From Scolanthus callimorphus (Eukaryota > Cnidaria > Anthozoa > Actiniaria > Edwardsiidae): a stretch of DNA of 64,000 nt. The stretch is taken from positions 3,981,199 to 4,045,198 of the forward strand of contig CM066925.1 in NCBI GenBank assembly GCA_033964015.1, read 5' to 3'. Every line of letters begins with the position of its first letter. Positions within the stretch are counted from its first letter, which is position 1. Positions 22,950-34,423 of this stretch are shown one piece after another. The translations under genes were made by a program, and so were the position numbers. Under the pieces are notes generated by a model. The model had not been told where the DNA came from. It did not search any database and saw nothing but the letters and a program-made list of their open reading frames with translations.

Positions 22950-25585
22950 TTAAGAGCGGTCGTCAGTAAATATCGCCGGGTCGCGAAATTCGAGAATTTG
23001 AAAAATCCCCCAAATTTTGCTATAACGTAGTACTAGTTGACCTTTACGGTGAAAGTTTTAGCTTGATCTGATAAATATGTAGCGTGAACGAGCACTCGAT
23101 CGGATCACCCGGTTGACCCCCGTGAGTTGCGTGACAAACGCTAGAACAACAACACTCGCCAGTGTTACATAATGCCAATGATGGAATGACGTGGGAATCC
23201 TGTCCTTTTGGGGTGTACCAGTTACATCCTAGGTATTTTTTGTCTGCAAGATATTTTGTTGCGATCAGGTGCGGATTGCATAATCTTTCAATAAAACTAT
23301 TCTGATCTGAAATGGTAAAACAAAATGCCTAAGCCGAATATGTAGGTCCAATGAGTGCATTTAAGAGTGTGTTTGATTCGATTTCAGTTTGTTTTTAGTA
23401 GGAAACCTTTGTTAGCAGGCATTTTGGGGAGTGGTAAATTATTTTATGCATTTGAGTATTTGCTGTGGTTTTTTGGCGGGGAGGGGGAGGGAGCTGCGAT
23501 CTGGAGCTCCGTCGCGGAACTGCCCCTGCATAGCTAGGCAGCGAGTACCCACCCTGAGTTTTTGTAAGCATAGCATAGCATAGATCCGATACTAGATCAA
23601 AATATGCCAGCGGTAGATCCGATACTAGATCAAAATATGCCAGCGGTTAGTACATTTTATCATCATTCAATCATGTTGGACCAAATAGATACTAGCTAGC
23701 ATCGCAGCAAGCTAAGCAACTAAGGAGCAAGTCGCACCTAAACCACTAGACTGCTAGAGTGTGCGCACAGAAATTTGCAGGTCTCTGAGAGTATCTGATA
23801 CAACATGTTTATGCTGTAGAATTTATTTCATGAACAAAACGGTGTCGCGGATTGAGCGTGAAATAAGGACCCACCTTGGGGGTCTGGGGGTGATTTACTT
23901 TACGGGGATGCTTCGTATGAAAGGGGTAGTGTTTTGAAGCTCAAATTATATAAAAAGGTAGCGATTTTGCGAATGGCACTATGTAATAGGATTTTGTGAA
24001 TTTCACTTAGGGTATCAAAGCCCTAGATTCTATATAAAAAGGGTTAGGCTTTTTTGTGTTATTGTGCATAGAAAAAGTTCCAATAGCGCGCTAAGTGTTA
24101 AGTGAATTCGCAAATAAGAAAGGGATACCTTTTTCCTAATTTTACTATACATAAGAGGGTCCAGAGTGCGTGCGGCCGGAGCATCTCCATACAAAATATT
24201 TTAAATCTCCCACCTCCCCACGGGCGTCTTTGGCATTTCTGGCGTTGTCACGCAACCTGCACGTGTGTTATCAACCCGGCAGGTCCAAAATGCATACTGA
24301 AAAATGCATACCGGAAAATGCATACCAGGTCTCTTCTCTCTGAAAACTCAAAAGAACAGCTTTATTTCATCGTGTGACGGTATGGCTAGCACAAACTGTG
24401 GTAAAGGCAGAAATTTGCAGTTAAACAATTTAATTCGAACTGTCAGGATGCCGTTACTATGTAGACGGTTGTTTTATCTTTTACATGTCAAGGGAGTTTC
24501 ATTTTCATCTCCGATCTTACACGCAAATTTCATTAATTTCCATAGAAACGAAACGATTTGATTCTTTTAGCGCTATTTTAGCTTACATTTTCCCTTCGCT
24601 AATTAACAGAAAGCTACAACTACGATTCAATATGTTTTAGGTGTGCTTTTGATTACAAAATATCTATCGGGGATACAGCAGAGCTGTCAAAACATAAACC
24701 GGCGATCGGGCTACTTTTTACCGAATGTGAGAAAAGTTCGAACCACAGAACTTTGTTAAGTGCAAGCTGAAGCTCACTTCATTGTTTGCTAAAATAAAAT
24801 AAAACTGGAATCCTTGAGTCTGAGTCAGAATTGGCTTAGCGAGGAAACTAAACTTGTTGCTTTGAAGCTACGAACTTTGCATTTCGGGCATCGGTTTTTT
24901 CTTTGCAGCCTGCTACTCTTTTTGAGCAGCCACCTACTTCAAAACATTATATCGGGATATGAAAATCTATCAGGGACTTAAAAATCTATCGGGCCAGTGA
25001 CGATCTATTTGCATTTTCCGGTCTGCATTTTCCAGTCTGCATTTTTCCGGTCTGCATTTTCTGGTATCATTTTGGACGGTCCAAAATGCATACTGAAAAA
25101 TGCATACCGGAAAATGCATACCAGGTCTCTTCTCTCTGAAAACTCAAAAGAACAGCTTTATTTCATCGTGTGACGGTATGGCTAGTGGATTTTCCCGTAA
25201 CATGGGAGATATAAACCAACTAATTTGACCTTCGAAATAGCGGTCGCGAAATCCAAAAATAATTAGAATTCCGCAAAATATTCTATTTTCACTCAAAATC
25301 TTTGAAATTGCACTCAGATTGCCAAGGAATGTTTATTCTTTCTGTTTCGATCCGCTGTAAGTTGGATAGAATGCGTAGTTGGCGATTTCAGTGTGATTTC
25401 AGGTGCCTTGAAATGACATGAAATTTGATCTCGAAACGGGGGTCAACCGGGTGATCCGATTGAGTGCTCGTTCATGCTACATATTTATCAGATCAAGCTA
25501 AACCTTTCACCGTAGTTAGAGGTCAACCAGTACTACATTATAGCAAAATTTGGGGGATTTTTCAAATTCTCGAATTTCGCAACGG
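22950..25585. mobile_element. TTAA-site long-TIR element, right tip lost
   Basis: The left end is TTAA then GAGCGGTCGTCAGTAAATAT. The first 200 bp are inverted at about 25425-25585 (for example ATCGGATCACCCGGTTGACC against its complement). The outer 30 bp of the right end and the right TTAA are missing: the sequence passes straight into the galactosyltransferase copy. R1 copy 1 keeps the empty TTAA at 12195. No transposase. It contains a 35-bp tandem repeat near 23583-23645 and a nested repeat at 24283-25186. Confidence 0.75.
24283..25186. repeat. 108-bp direct repeats bounding a 690-bp stretch
   Basis: A segment from TCCAAAATGCATACTGAAAA to GTGACGGTATGGCTAG occurs at 24283-24390 and again at 25078-25186, nearly identical. 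A related inverted block rich in TGCATTTTCCGGTC occupies 25005-25078. This may be a tandem duplication across an insertion, or a small element with complex ends. Confidence 0.65.
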
Positions 25586-25587
25586 GG

Positions 25588-26330
25588 AAAAGTTTCTCTT
25601 TAAAGTCTTTTCTCTTGACATAATGTCGGCTTTGGTTATTTCTGTCGACGAGACTTTTTTCGTTCACAAACCCGGCATATATTCTGGGAACATGCACATC
25701 TTGAATCCAGGAGAAAAACCTGCAGCAAGCCAAACGCTTTAAATCTTCCCCATGTTTTTCTAATTGTTTGTCGGCGCAAGCATTCTAATGGACGTGTTGT
25801 AACAAGTACCAATAAGAAGAGCTCTTGACTGTGTTGAAGATTTGGAAGCAAAGTTCCATTTTCATTTATACTTGGGATAGGAAGGGACGCCGGTTTGACT
25901 ATTTTCGGAAGGAAAGATGAATTCAAGTTACGTATTTCTTTAGAGCCACTTGATCCTTGGGTTTCACTTCTGTTTCCCATGCACACCAAAAGTTTCTTCA
26001 GAAAACGGAAGCTCGAATCTCCGTTCGCTGCCAGTAAAAATAAAATAACCCCTGCTTCAATAACCAACAAGGAGAGAACACATTGTCTTATTTTCCTATA
26101 TTTGTACATTTCCTCTCTTGATTGAAGGTAGAGGACCGGAATGAGGTAAATATGCCTTCGTTTCTAATATATAACGGTGCTACGATATTGATTGGCGATT
26201 TTGCTTGGCATTGAAACGTGAATTGCAATCAGGAATGTGTGGGCTTGGTAACTTTCAGCCGCGCTTGGTTTTAGTTGGAAAACGCCCTCTAAAATCAATT
26301 CGAGAACCTAACAACATCCCAGTGGTAAAA
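25588..26330 (-). pseudogene. Partial, deleted copy of the GT31 galactosyltransferase
   Basis: This segment matches about 99-1095 of the left-edge gene, including 220 bp upstream of the ATG (26109-26107). A deletion corresponding to about 227-491 of the parent (near 265 bp, not a multiple of three) removes codons for the region between RRQTIRKTW and the DDD motif and shifts the frame at about 25722. The catalytic VDDDVYLN is lost. The 3' end is also missing, fused to a transposon end. Because upstream DNA is included, it arose by DNA duplication, not by retroposition. The remaining frame keeps the anchor, stem and LLVLVTT-RRQTIRKTWG motifs. Confidence 0.9.
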
Positions 26331-27070
26331 CATCGGGAAGAATCCAATTGTGTTTGACGTCTCTCTTTTGTGCGCGCTAATCAGATGCAAAAAAGCAAGA
26401 AACTCGAAAGAAACATCCAACGCTCGTTATATAACAGTCAATACACTTGTGAACGTGAATACGTCCTGAACTCAGTTTACGTTTTTGTTATCAGCTGTTT
26501 ATAACTTTGTTCTAAAAACAAGTTGCATTTACTACGTTAAGTACTTAAAGTTAAGTACTACGCAAAGTACTTCAAACATTGCATGCTGTATGATGATATG
26601 TGAATATTTTTTCAACAAATAGTTATCACTAGTGCTGCCCCGCCTTTTAGTGCCCGCCTTTTAGTTTGAATTATACATTTCTGCTGTCAAGTACTGGTAG
26701 TCTTTTGAGAACTTACACTACACCACTGAAAAAACTTAATATTTTGATGTGTGTCTGAGTTCACGTCACGACGGAAAGATACTGGTCTATATACAATATC
26801 ATTATCACAGAGGCATTCAGTCGTCAAAATCGACGCAATCCCGCACGCGTTGGATAGAAAAAAGGAATTTTAACAAATACAAAGTAGACTGGGGACAAGC
26901 CGTGCAATGTAAAGGAATCGAACGTTCCTCTTCGCGACCATTGATTACATCCCTGTAACATGTTACTTATGTACAATAATGTCGCCCACATTTCCTAACC
27001 AAGGGTTACTACTAGTTTTTTTTTTTTCTAAGTAAAACGGAGTCGACAGGCAGGCCTCGGGTCGGTCACC
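26331..27070. other. No gene recognised
   Basis: AT-rich unique-looking sequence; the short frame at 26749-26958 has no family features. Confidence 0.4.
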
Positions 27071-27074
27071 TTAA

Positions 27075-27099
27075 ACACGGACCCGCGCTATAAAAGGGC
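27075..27099 (+). promoter_or_regulatory. Left TIR with TATA box for the plus-strand gene
   Basis: TATAAAAGG begins at 27089 inside the terminal repeat, about 380 bp before the proposed ATG at 27473. Terminal repeats doubling as promoters would tie expression to element integrity; this is inferred from position only. Confidence 0.55.
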
Positions 27100-27472
27100 C
27101 TGGGGCAGTCTAACCCTACTCTCAGTTGCCAATCAACCTCGTTCGGTAACGGTCGTTCCTGTTAGCGCTCTCATGATGTAACCGCTTTTACTCCTTTTAC
27201 TCTAGGACGAGACCTAACAACAAAGCCTTTGTTGCTTCTATTTATCTTGCTAGTAAAGGGTATGAATCTGCAAAGTTCCATTCAATGTTTATCGCCACTA
27301 AGACAGTTAATAATTGCAGAAATTTGTCATAATTTGATCCTGCAATAAAGATTACGGTTCCAACATTGCACAAGTCTTGTGATAATAAAAGATAAGCGCG
27401 CGTTTCGTCTTCGCTCTTTCGAAATAGCTTTACCAATATATTGTTGCCTTAGAAGAAAACCATAACGATACC

Positions 27473-28766
27473 ATGGCCAACAATTCTGGTTCCTTATTGG
27501 TGAGTGTATTTGATGTTAATGTATTATCGTACGTTAGCCCGTTGCGATCGCGTGCAAAGTCCTGAGGATTCTCCTCGTCAATGTTTTCTAGATAACGCTG
27601 CAGATCCCGGCCAAGAATAAAGAGCTTTTGTATACTTTCCTCCCCCAAATAGAAGGAGTAATAGTTTCCGAAGATACCCAGCAAGGGATCACTTCTCCGC
27701 AAAACGAAAAGCCTGATAGGAAAAAACAATCATCAACAAAACGCCGAGCATCCACCAGTAAGTGACACAAATACAGTAATTGTTAGAATTACTCGTTTTA
27801 TCAGTCCTGTTTATTTATATAAAATTTGTATCACAAATACAAAACAAAATTCTGAATGTATTTTCCATTCTTCACGCCGCTGTTGCCGCATCTATGATTC
27901 AAAGAGCATATGACGATGCTTTGGTTAGCTGCTACGCACAATTATTATTTTCTTGAAAACTCTATTACATTACGGTATCTGTATGCGTTTGTAAAAAATA
28001 TACTCGATGTATACATATTTCATATAAGAGTGTAAACCAATAAATCTGAATCTGGCAGTTACATTTGTAGCTTTTGACGTTTACAAGGTCTAACAGACAA
28101 GTCTTAGCAACTTTACCACCATTACACAGGTGATCGAACCCTCACATCTATATTTACATTCTGTGTAGAATATAATCTGATAGACTGTACAAAAAAGGAG
28201 AGAAAGTATAATATGTGTATTGCTAGTACAATTTGAATACTACTCAAGAAATCAGTCACTTTGTAAATACTGAATTTTCCAGATAACTATTTTTATCTAT
28301 TATCTTATCTGTAGAGAGATTTGTTGTCCCAAAGCTGCTGGACGAAAGAGTACCAGAAAGGGTCTCAGTTTTTCATAAAAGAGCAAGGGCTAATAATCAC
28401 GACTCGGTCGACTCGGGTAATGCTAACGCTTCAAGTCAGCCATCTACCAGCACAGAAATGGTGCAAAACAAGTGTCCTTTTTGTTTTCAATCGCCTTGTA
28501 TGACACATTCTGAATTTGCCCCGACTGGCCGTGGAGTTACACACATCACCAATCACGTCAAAAGAAGAAAGGACTACAGATTGTACTGGAGAACACTGAA
28601 GGACTGTGGTTTATGGGAAAACCCAGACTACCTTTCACGGAAAGAAGAGCTTGGGTGTCATATAGATGATGTACGTGAAGTGATGCCCAATTGTGTGGTG
28701 AAGCATGTGCGTCAAACGTGGCCAAATCCAGAACATATCCCCTATCAGGGACATAGGAGAAGCTGA
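27473..28766 (+). CDS. Small Cys-rich protein of the two-gene transposon
   Basis: Predicted exons 27473-27499, 27665-27757 and 28317-28766 join in phase 0 to 189 codons plus TGA; the first two exons are tentative, the last is clear. The C-terminal part carries CPFCFQSPC, then a basic stretch (KRRKDYRLYWRTLKDCGLW), an acidic-to-basic helix, and a closing block MPNCVVKHVRQTWPNP-PYQGH. The two CxxC-like pairs and conserved Trp and His residues suggest a compact zinc-binding fold, but I cannot name a family. It ends 229 bp from the stop of the converging transposase gene. A partner role in transposition is inferred from co-residence in the element. Confidence 0.65.
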
Positions 28767-28995
28767 GCTAAGTATTTGTCCAGAGCACAGACAAGGACAG
28801 GTAGTTAGCTGAGGGCATCACTTCACGAACTATGACACATCATTCTACTGTTTGTACATTCTTGCTACTATATTCAAACATGAAAAATGGCTTTTCTATT
28901 ATACCATCAATGACGTCGATGATAGTATAATTTCTCGCCAATTGAATTGAGCCAATAAGAAACGTAGAAATATTTTGAGGGAATAATAATGGCCT
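28767..28995. other. Spacer between converging genes of the two-gene transposon
   Basis: It contains an inverted repeat: GGCTTTTCTATTATACCATC against GATGATAGTATAATTTC near 28900, which might help separate the converging transcripts. No frame. Confidence 0.35.
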
Positions 28996-31900
28996 TTATG
29001 GCAAGGCATGAGTGAAAACCTGCCATATATGGTCCCGGAATTTAAATTCCTTCGGAACCAGTACACAGTGTGGAGCTATACGGTCTGGTTGTCGTGCAGT
29101 CTGGTAATACTGCATGGAGGTGGTTTCCCTCAGCACATGTTCATTCTGTATAGACAAAAGAAGTACCAAAATGCATTATAAGTAGTAATAAATGCAGGAA
29201 TCGTGTATACTTGTTTTTATACAATACATCTCCATCGAGGAGGATATGAATGTTGTCCTCATATTCACCCTGTAAAATAATGAATTGACTCTAGCAATAC
29301 TGTTGACAAGAATCAAGCAAACATATTTCAGAATTTGTCATTGACCTGTGAAAAGAAATGATTATGTTGATTTAGTTCAACTGCAATTTGGCTCACCCAG
29401 TCCAATACAGCAAGCTTTATTCTTGTGTCATAGCTGTCATCTCCAAAATGGATGCGTTTTGGGGCATAAACCAGCATAAGGTTGTGCAAGGATTCGATCC
29501 AGTATGTGTCACGACACTAAAATGCAAATGAAATGTAAACTGGGAGAAGACAAAGAGGGGAGTAAGGTGTTGTCTTGAAGAGACAGGCAGTGGTTAGTGC
29601 TAGTTACACAATCTAAAAATGTTTGTATAATATCATACTATGTATTAAAAATTTTGTCACCAAAGGGGCAGGGTCAAAAAGTTTGAAAAATTGTGGCAGT
29701 TGCCAGTACAGGCAGTAAGCAACCCCCTCTACCCCTCCCATATTTTTGGGGCAGGGGTGCTCGTCGGGAACTTTGATTTTACCCCCAAAAGGTACTTAAA
29801 ATGGCATCGCTTTGTTAATTTTGACCCCTAAAAGGTACCAACAAGACCTATTTTCCATCGTAATTTTCTCTCATATTTTTTACGAGGGAAAATACATCTG
29901 AAATTCAGGCTACCAACAAGTTTGATTTGCTAGAACGGACCTCTAACAGGTACCTATCTGGAAAAAAATGATTTTCAAATCAACCCCCTAAAAGGTACCA
30001 GAGGCCTGATTTTAAACCCTAAAAGGTACGACAAGCACCCCGCCCCAAAATATGGGAGCCCCCCATGGCATGAGATGAAAGGTTTTTTGGTAACTTACCC
30101 TAATATAGTCAGCAGCATTCCTGTATATGACAGTCTTCTGGATGGCATTCACATATGCTTCAATGGCCTTAGGGTCAGACAACGGCTTTTTGCTGCATGC
30201 ATACCCTTTAGCTTTGCACCTTGATTCAGCATGGCAGCCTGTGTGATCGCCCTTTCAGTAAAAAAATTCAAAATAAATATAACTCCCCTTGATGAAAATC
30301 CCTAGCCAAAACCTCACTTCACGCATTGTGTGTAACAGCTTACCTGAAAGTGCTTCACAATATTCATCAAGTAACGTTTTAGTCCTTCTAATGTGCCATC
30401 ATTGTTTTTCATTGCATAGTAGAAATGCGTCTTTGTTGCTTTGACTGTGTGCAAAGTGAAAATACAAAATAGAACACTGAAATTATTGGCACATTTGTAA
30501 CAACAAGAAAGTATGATCTGCAGAATAAATACAATACAATACAATAATTATTTAATGCTGAGCCAGGGGCTCATGTTAAAAACGCTCGACATAATGATGA
30601 ATAAGCAGCCTAGCAAGCAATAACTTTTTGTTCTACCTTTGTCTGACAGCTCTGCAAACCATTTCTTGCCCTCGTCCCTTTTATTTCCTGAGGCAACAGC
30701 TTTTATTTGTTTCTTGACACCTTTCCCTCCTGTAAATTATAAAAGTTTAGAAGCCTAATATTCAAAGTGGCATGACGAAACAGCTCTGGCCTACAGTACA
30801 TGATTTCACAGTTATTTTAATTTCTGATTCCACAAAAAATCCATACGCCCTTGATGGGATTTTGAAAAGAACACCACCACTGCTTTTCAATTTCCTCCAT
30901 AGAGTTATTCTTGAGTTGCTTACATGCTAGCATTCAGACTCAAAACAATCAAAACAAACATACCATGCCAGGTGTCAAAAGAGTTTTCTATATTCCTCTC
31001 GTCCACTAGCCATTTTTTCAGGGCAGGAACATAATCATGTGCTAATACAATCACACTATAGCCTGAAAAAGTCAATAGAAACATTTACAAGTTCAAATAA
31101 TATATAAGATGTTTTTCAAAAACTAGTGGAACAGTTTTGGTAACTTCAGCAAGAAGCTGGTCGACAAGTTCCTTGGTCATGGGCACCTCCCTTGATTGGG
31201 CTGTGGAAATGTCCCTTTTGCTCCAGTTGAGGCAGACCACAACCCTTTTGTTGCTAAATAAATGGGAAAAGCAATAATTGTAGTTAGCAAAGGTAAACAT
31301 TGACTTTTGATCGTTCTATATGAGTCAAAGAAAAGTCTGCAATTAAATTGGTCCCCCCCCCCCCCCCCTTGCCAATTTGAATAAATTAGGGTTTTTTTCT
31401 GGAATTACAAGTTCCCTATTTTTTCTTGAATGACCAGGGCTATTTTTATGTGATCACTGAGGTGTATGAGACTGGACTACCCAATACTCACGTGTATGAT
31501 AATGCAGACACTGTTGTGTGTTGTGCATTCCTCCCAGAATCATGTCGGGCATCAGTTATTATGATCTGATCAAGAGCAAATATAACAGTTATTATCCAAC
31601 TGCAACGAGAGGAGAACAAATATCGCAGGAGTGAGACTGGGGCGAGTACAACTATCCCTCGATATTGTACACTTCCAAACTATTTTCACTAAGTTTGTCC
31701 ATTCTCTAATAATAATAAGCAACTTATTAGACATTTTACGTACAATATCTCTGAACTTTTTCTCATCTTTGTATTTTGGCTCGACAAAATACTCCAAACT
31801 CAAAAAAAATATCCAGCGATATTGTACATCAAAATGTCTAATAAGATATATATATTCATGATGAAAAACAACCAGCAGCTAGAGCTAGTCCTGCAATTAC

Positions 31901-33806
31901 CAAAAACATTTTACAGGTGGCAATACATACATCTCCCCCTTTTAGTGCATATTCAGCTCCTTGAGAAACTTCTGATCTAGCCTCAGCAATAGACCCGTTG
32001 TACACTTCATTGATGGCTGATCTGTAGCCTAGGGTAGTGTTAACTTGGAAATAAGAACAATAAAAAGTCAAAAAACCTGTGGAGCCTTAGAATGGAATGA
32101 AAATGGCCTGAAAATATACATGATCCAAGAAATTCATTATACAAAATGATGCATATTCAGTTATTTGCTATCCAGTTTCTTTCCAAGATAAAAAAAAATA
32201 TCTATTGGTCGGAATGCTTTGATTCAATTTCCTAGAGTGAAGTTGAAAACGGGAGCATTAAACCATACTCACTTGTCTTTATGGATTTTTCTTCAACACA
32301 GCCAATTTTTGCAGCTTCACAAAATCCTTTGTATTGAGTTTCTGTGAGGCCAGTGCAGGAAAAGGCATGTACAGCTCTAGGATAGAGGATAGGGTAGAAG
32401 ACATGAAAAATGGGATTTCAAAATACCTATGTAAATAAGCTTGAAGGAGCTTATGGCAGATAAAAAATATCTTTTAGTTACTTATTTGTAATTGTTCAAC
32501 AAAACATTATGTCTCACAACTCTGCTCCATCAGAAGGATGACTCAAAACATGCTCGTAGTATTATAGCTATACAGCTACAGCCTCCAGTTGGGGATCCGG
32601 GGTGGTGCATTGGGTGTGGACGCAACCCCCTTTGTGATACAAGAATGGTTGAAAACAGGGAGATGCAGTACTAACAACTACATAGGGTCTAGCACCAATA
32701 TTGACAAATCTGGCTCTAGACCTGGCACGCACCACCCTTTCCGAAAACCTGGATCTGCTCTTTGGCTCTTAGTCTGGATGTTTAGCAGGGGGTTAGTCTC
32801 TAAGCGGACACATGGGCCAGAGGTGGCTTCCTTCACAAGTGCAGGCAGACTAAAAACAGAGAACATATGAACTGAACTTTTGTCTGAGTCTCTTGGGGCT
32901 GGGAAATGAGGCTCTAACAATAGAGCACATACTAAATGACTCATTTGCATCAGGAGGCTTGTGCTATGTGTACAAACATAAAAAATCCTGAACCAAATGT
33001 ACATGAATGAACAGAAAATGGAACTCTGTACCTGTAAATATGATCAAGACAGTAAAACATACTGAGAGAATTATCAACGTTAGAAAATGTTGCTTTCAAA
33101 TACCTGAGAAACAATGTCAAAATATCAACCGAACTATACAAAATAATTTGTCAAAATATATAATAACTTACCTCAAATTCACTGTGTATTTGCCTGAGGT
33201 TATGGAAGACGTGTGCCAGCTAACGTGGTGTCCTGCTTCGCACATCATTCAGTAAACTCCGCAATGGCCGTGTTTTTTCTTCAGCGAGAGAGTATGCGGG
33301 AGAATCGAAAATCCGCATATCGGACACTGACTTTTGCATCGCAATAACAAATTTTTCAAGGGCTCAGCCGAAACCCAGACATACTCCTCGTTCTCTTTCT
33401 TTTCCGAGTGGATATCGAATTTAGAACTGTAAAGCTCCTCAGATCCTGTACCAAAGGGCGATTGTGGCTGAGCAGGACGAAAAACACCAGTACAGCTACC
33501 TGGAGTAGACGGAGATGGAGTACAGGTCGGTGAATTCGGCTGCATTGCTCCAGGGCGAGATGGAAAAAGACCAGCGGTGCGACCAGAACTTCCACTGCTT
33601 GTGTTTACAGTACTAGTAGACGAGACCATGGTACTGGCAGTCGAATTCTGCATCGGCGAAGGCATCGAAGACACGAAATAGTTTGGAAATTTCTTCTCAA
33701 ATGAATCGACGAGGGCTTCAATTAAAATTGCATTGCCACACTTTGTCTTTGAGGACAAGTTCAACTTCGTTTTCGCGAGTTGGAGGCGCCATTTTATGTT
33801 TTCCAA
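28996..33806 (-). CDS. Transposase-like protein, about 12 exons, one in-frame stop
   Basis: Predicted exons: 33806-33172, 32376-32273, 32076-31931, 31565-31492, 31253 to about 31130, 31062-30964, 30729-30637, 30444-30344, 30251-30099, 29516-29397, 29269-29228, 29145-28996. All junctions agree in phase except exon 5 to 6, which I could not resolve. Motifs in order: CPICGF and a GHC/MCEAGHH zinc-type region (exon 1); IIITDARHDS (exon 4), a probable first catalytic Asp; VIVLAHDYVPAL and FDTWHG (exon 6), a probable second Asp and a WH motif; GCHAESRC (exon 9); and YWIESLHN (exon 10), a probable catalytic Glu. This order fits an RNase-H-fold DDE/D transposase with a late His/Cys insert. An in-frame TGA at 33249-33251 interrupts exon 1 while coding continues in frame beyond it, so this copy is probably inactive. 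Kolobok-like is a guess. Confidence 0.72.
29738..30056. mobile_element. About 320-bp MITE in intron 9 of the transposase-like gene
   Basis: CCCATATTTTTGGGGCAGGG is inverted as CCCGCCCCAAAATATGGGA. Inside, CCCCTAAAAGGTACC recurs about five times with variations. It lies wholly in an intron, between exons 9 and 10. Confidence 0.75.
31655..31850. mobile_element. Small hairpin element in intron 3
   Basis: CGATATTGTACA occurs at both ends and AACTTATTAGACATTTTACG is matched by an inverted AAAATGTCTAATAAG. Nearby, 31352-31369 is a pure C run. Confidence 0.45.
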
Positions 33807-34394
33807 CCGCTGTTCATCTCCTTCAAGGACTCAATCGTAAAAGACATGCGATTTCTAGCATTTCTTCTCTGCTTTGATGGCGGCTCAGCCATCCTGCTAC
33901 AAAATCGAAGCGTGCTAGATCATTTTGAGCCGTTTCGCAATGACAGAAGCCCAGAAATTGTATCGTACTTGCACTCTTTCACAAACAACCGCCATTGCGA
34001 CACGACTCAAAACAATCGCCTCTAATTCGCTAGATTTGCTTATATACCGTATTTCGCGCATGCCAACTTTAGGAAACGCTGTTCTCTCTTTCTGGGGGCT
34101 CAGAAAATAGCTACAGAGTTCTGAGAGCAGATTTTCCCGCTATTGGTTGTTGCAAATTTGGCGCGAAGTTCGAAATTTCACTCTCGCACGCAAAACAAAG
34201 GAAATAATATGTACAACACACATAATTGAAGTATAATTTGAATAAACTTGTTTTTCTGTGACTACATGTGAGTTTATTTGAGTAAGAAAACGACGAAAAT
34301 GCGACGTATCTTCGCCCAATCTTGTTAACCCCGTGTTCCCTGTAATTTTCAGCCGCCATTTTGAAAATTTGAAATTTGGAAGGGGTGGAGCTAT

Positions 34395-34419
34395 GCCCTT
34401 ATATAGCGCGGGTCCGTGT
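34395..34419 (-). promoter_or_regulatory. Right TIR with TATA box for the minus-strand gene
   Basis: Read on minus this is ACACGGACCCGCGCTATATA and continues AAGGGC, so TATATAA sits where TATAAAA sits in the left TIR. It lies about 590 bp upstream of the transposase ATG at 33806. Confidence 0.55.
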
Positions 34420-34423
34420 TTCA

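Larger units (their letters stand above)
27075..34419. mobile_element. 7.3-kb two-gene DNA transposon, TTAA-type, possibly Kolobok-like
   Basis: The ends ACACGGACCCGCGCTATA plus seven more bases (27075-27099) are inverted at 34395-34419 with one mismatch. TTAA precedes the left end (27071-27074); the right flank is TTCA (34420-34423), one change from TTAA. Inside are a small Cys-rich gene on plus and a 12-exon transposase-like gene on minus, converging with 229 bp between their stops. Each TIR includes a TATA box directed inward. The superfamily is not certain: the transposase has Asp-Asp-Glu candidates and His/Cys motifs, and the TTAA site would fit Kolobok. Confidence 0.75.

Noticed and set aside
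25588..26330. Processed (retroposed) gene copy
   Set aside because: The copy includes DNA upstream of the start codon and has no poly-A tail, so it is a DNA-level duplication.
1823..26330. Simple tandem segmental duplication of galactosyltransferase plus R1
   Set aside because: The order is gene-R1-R1-gene copy in one orientation, which a single tandem duplication of a gene-R1 block would not give; R1 is better seen as an independent repeat.
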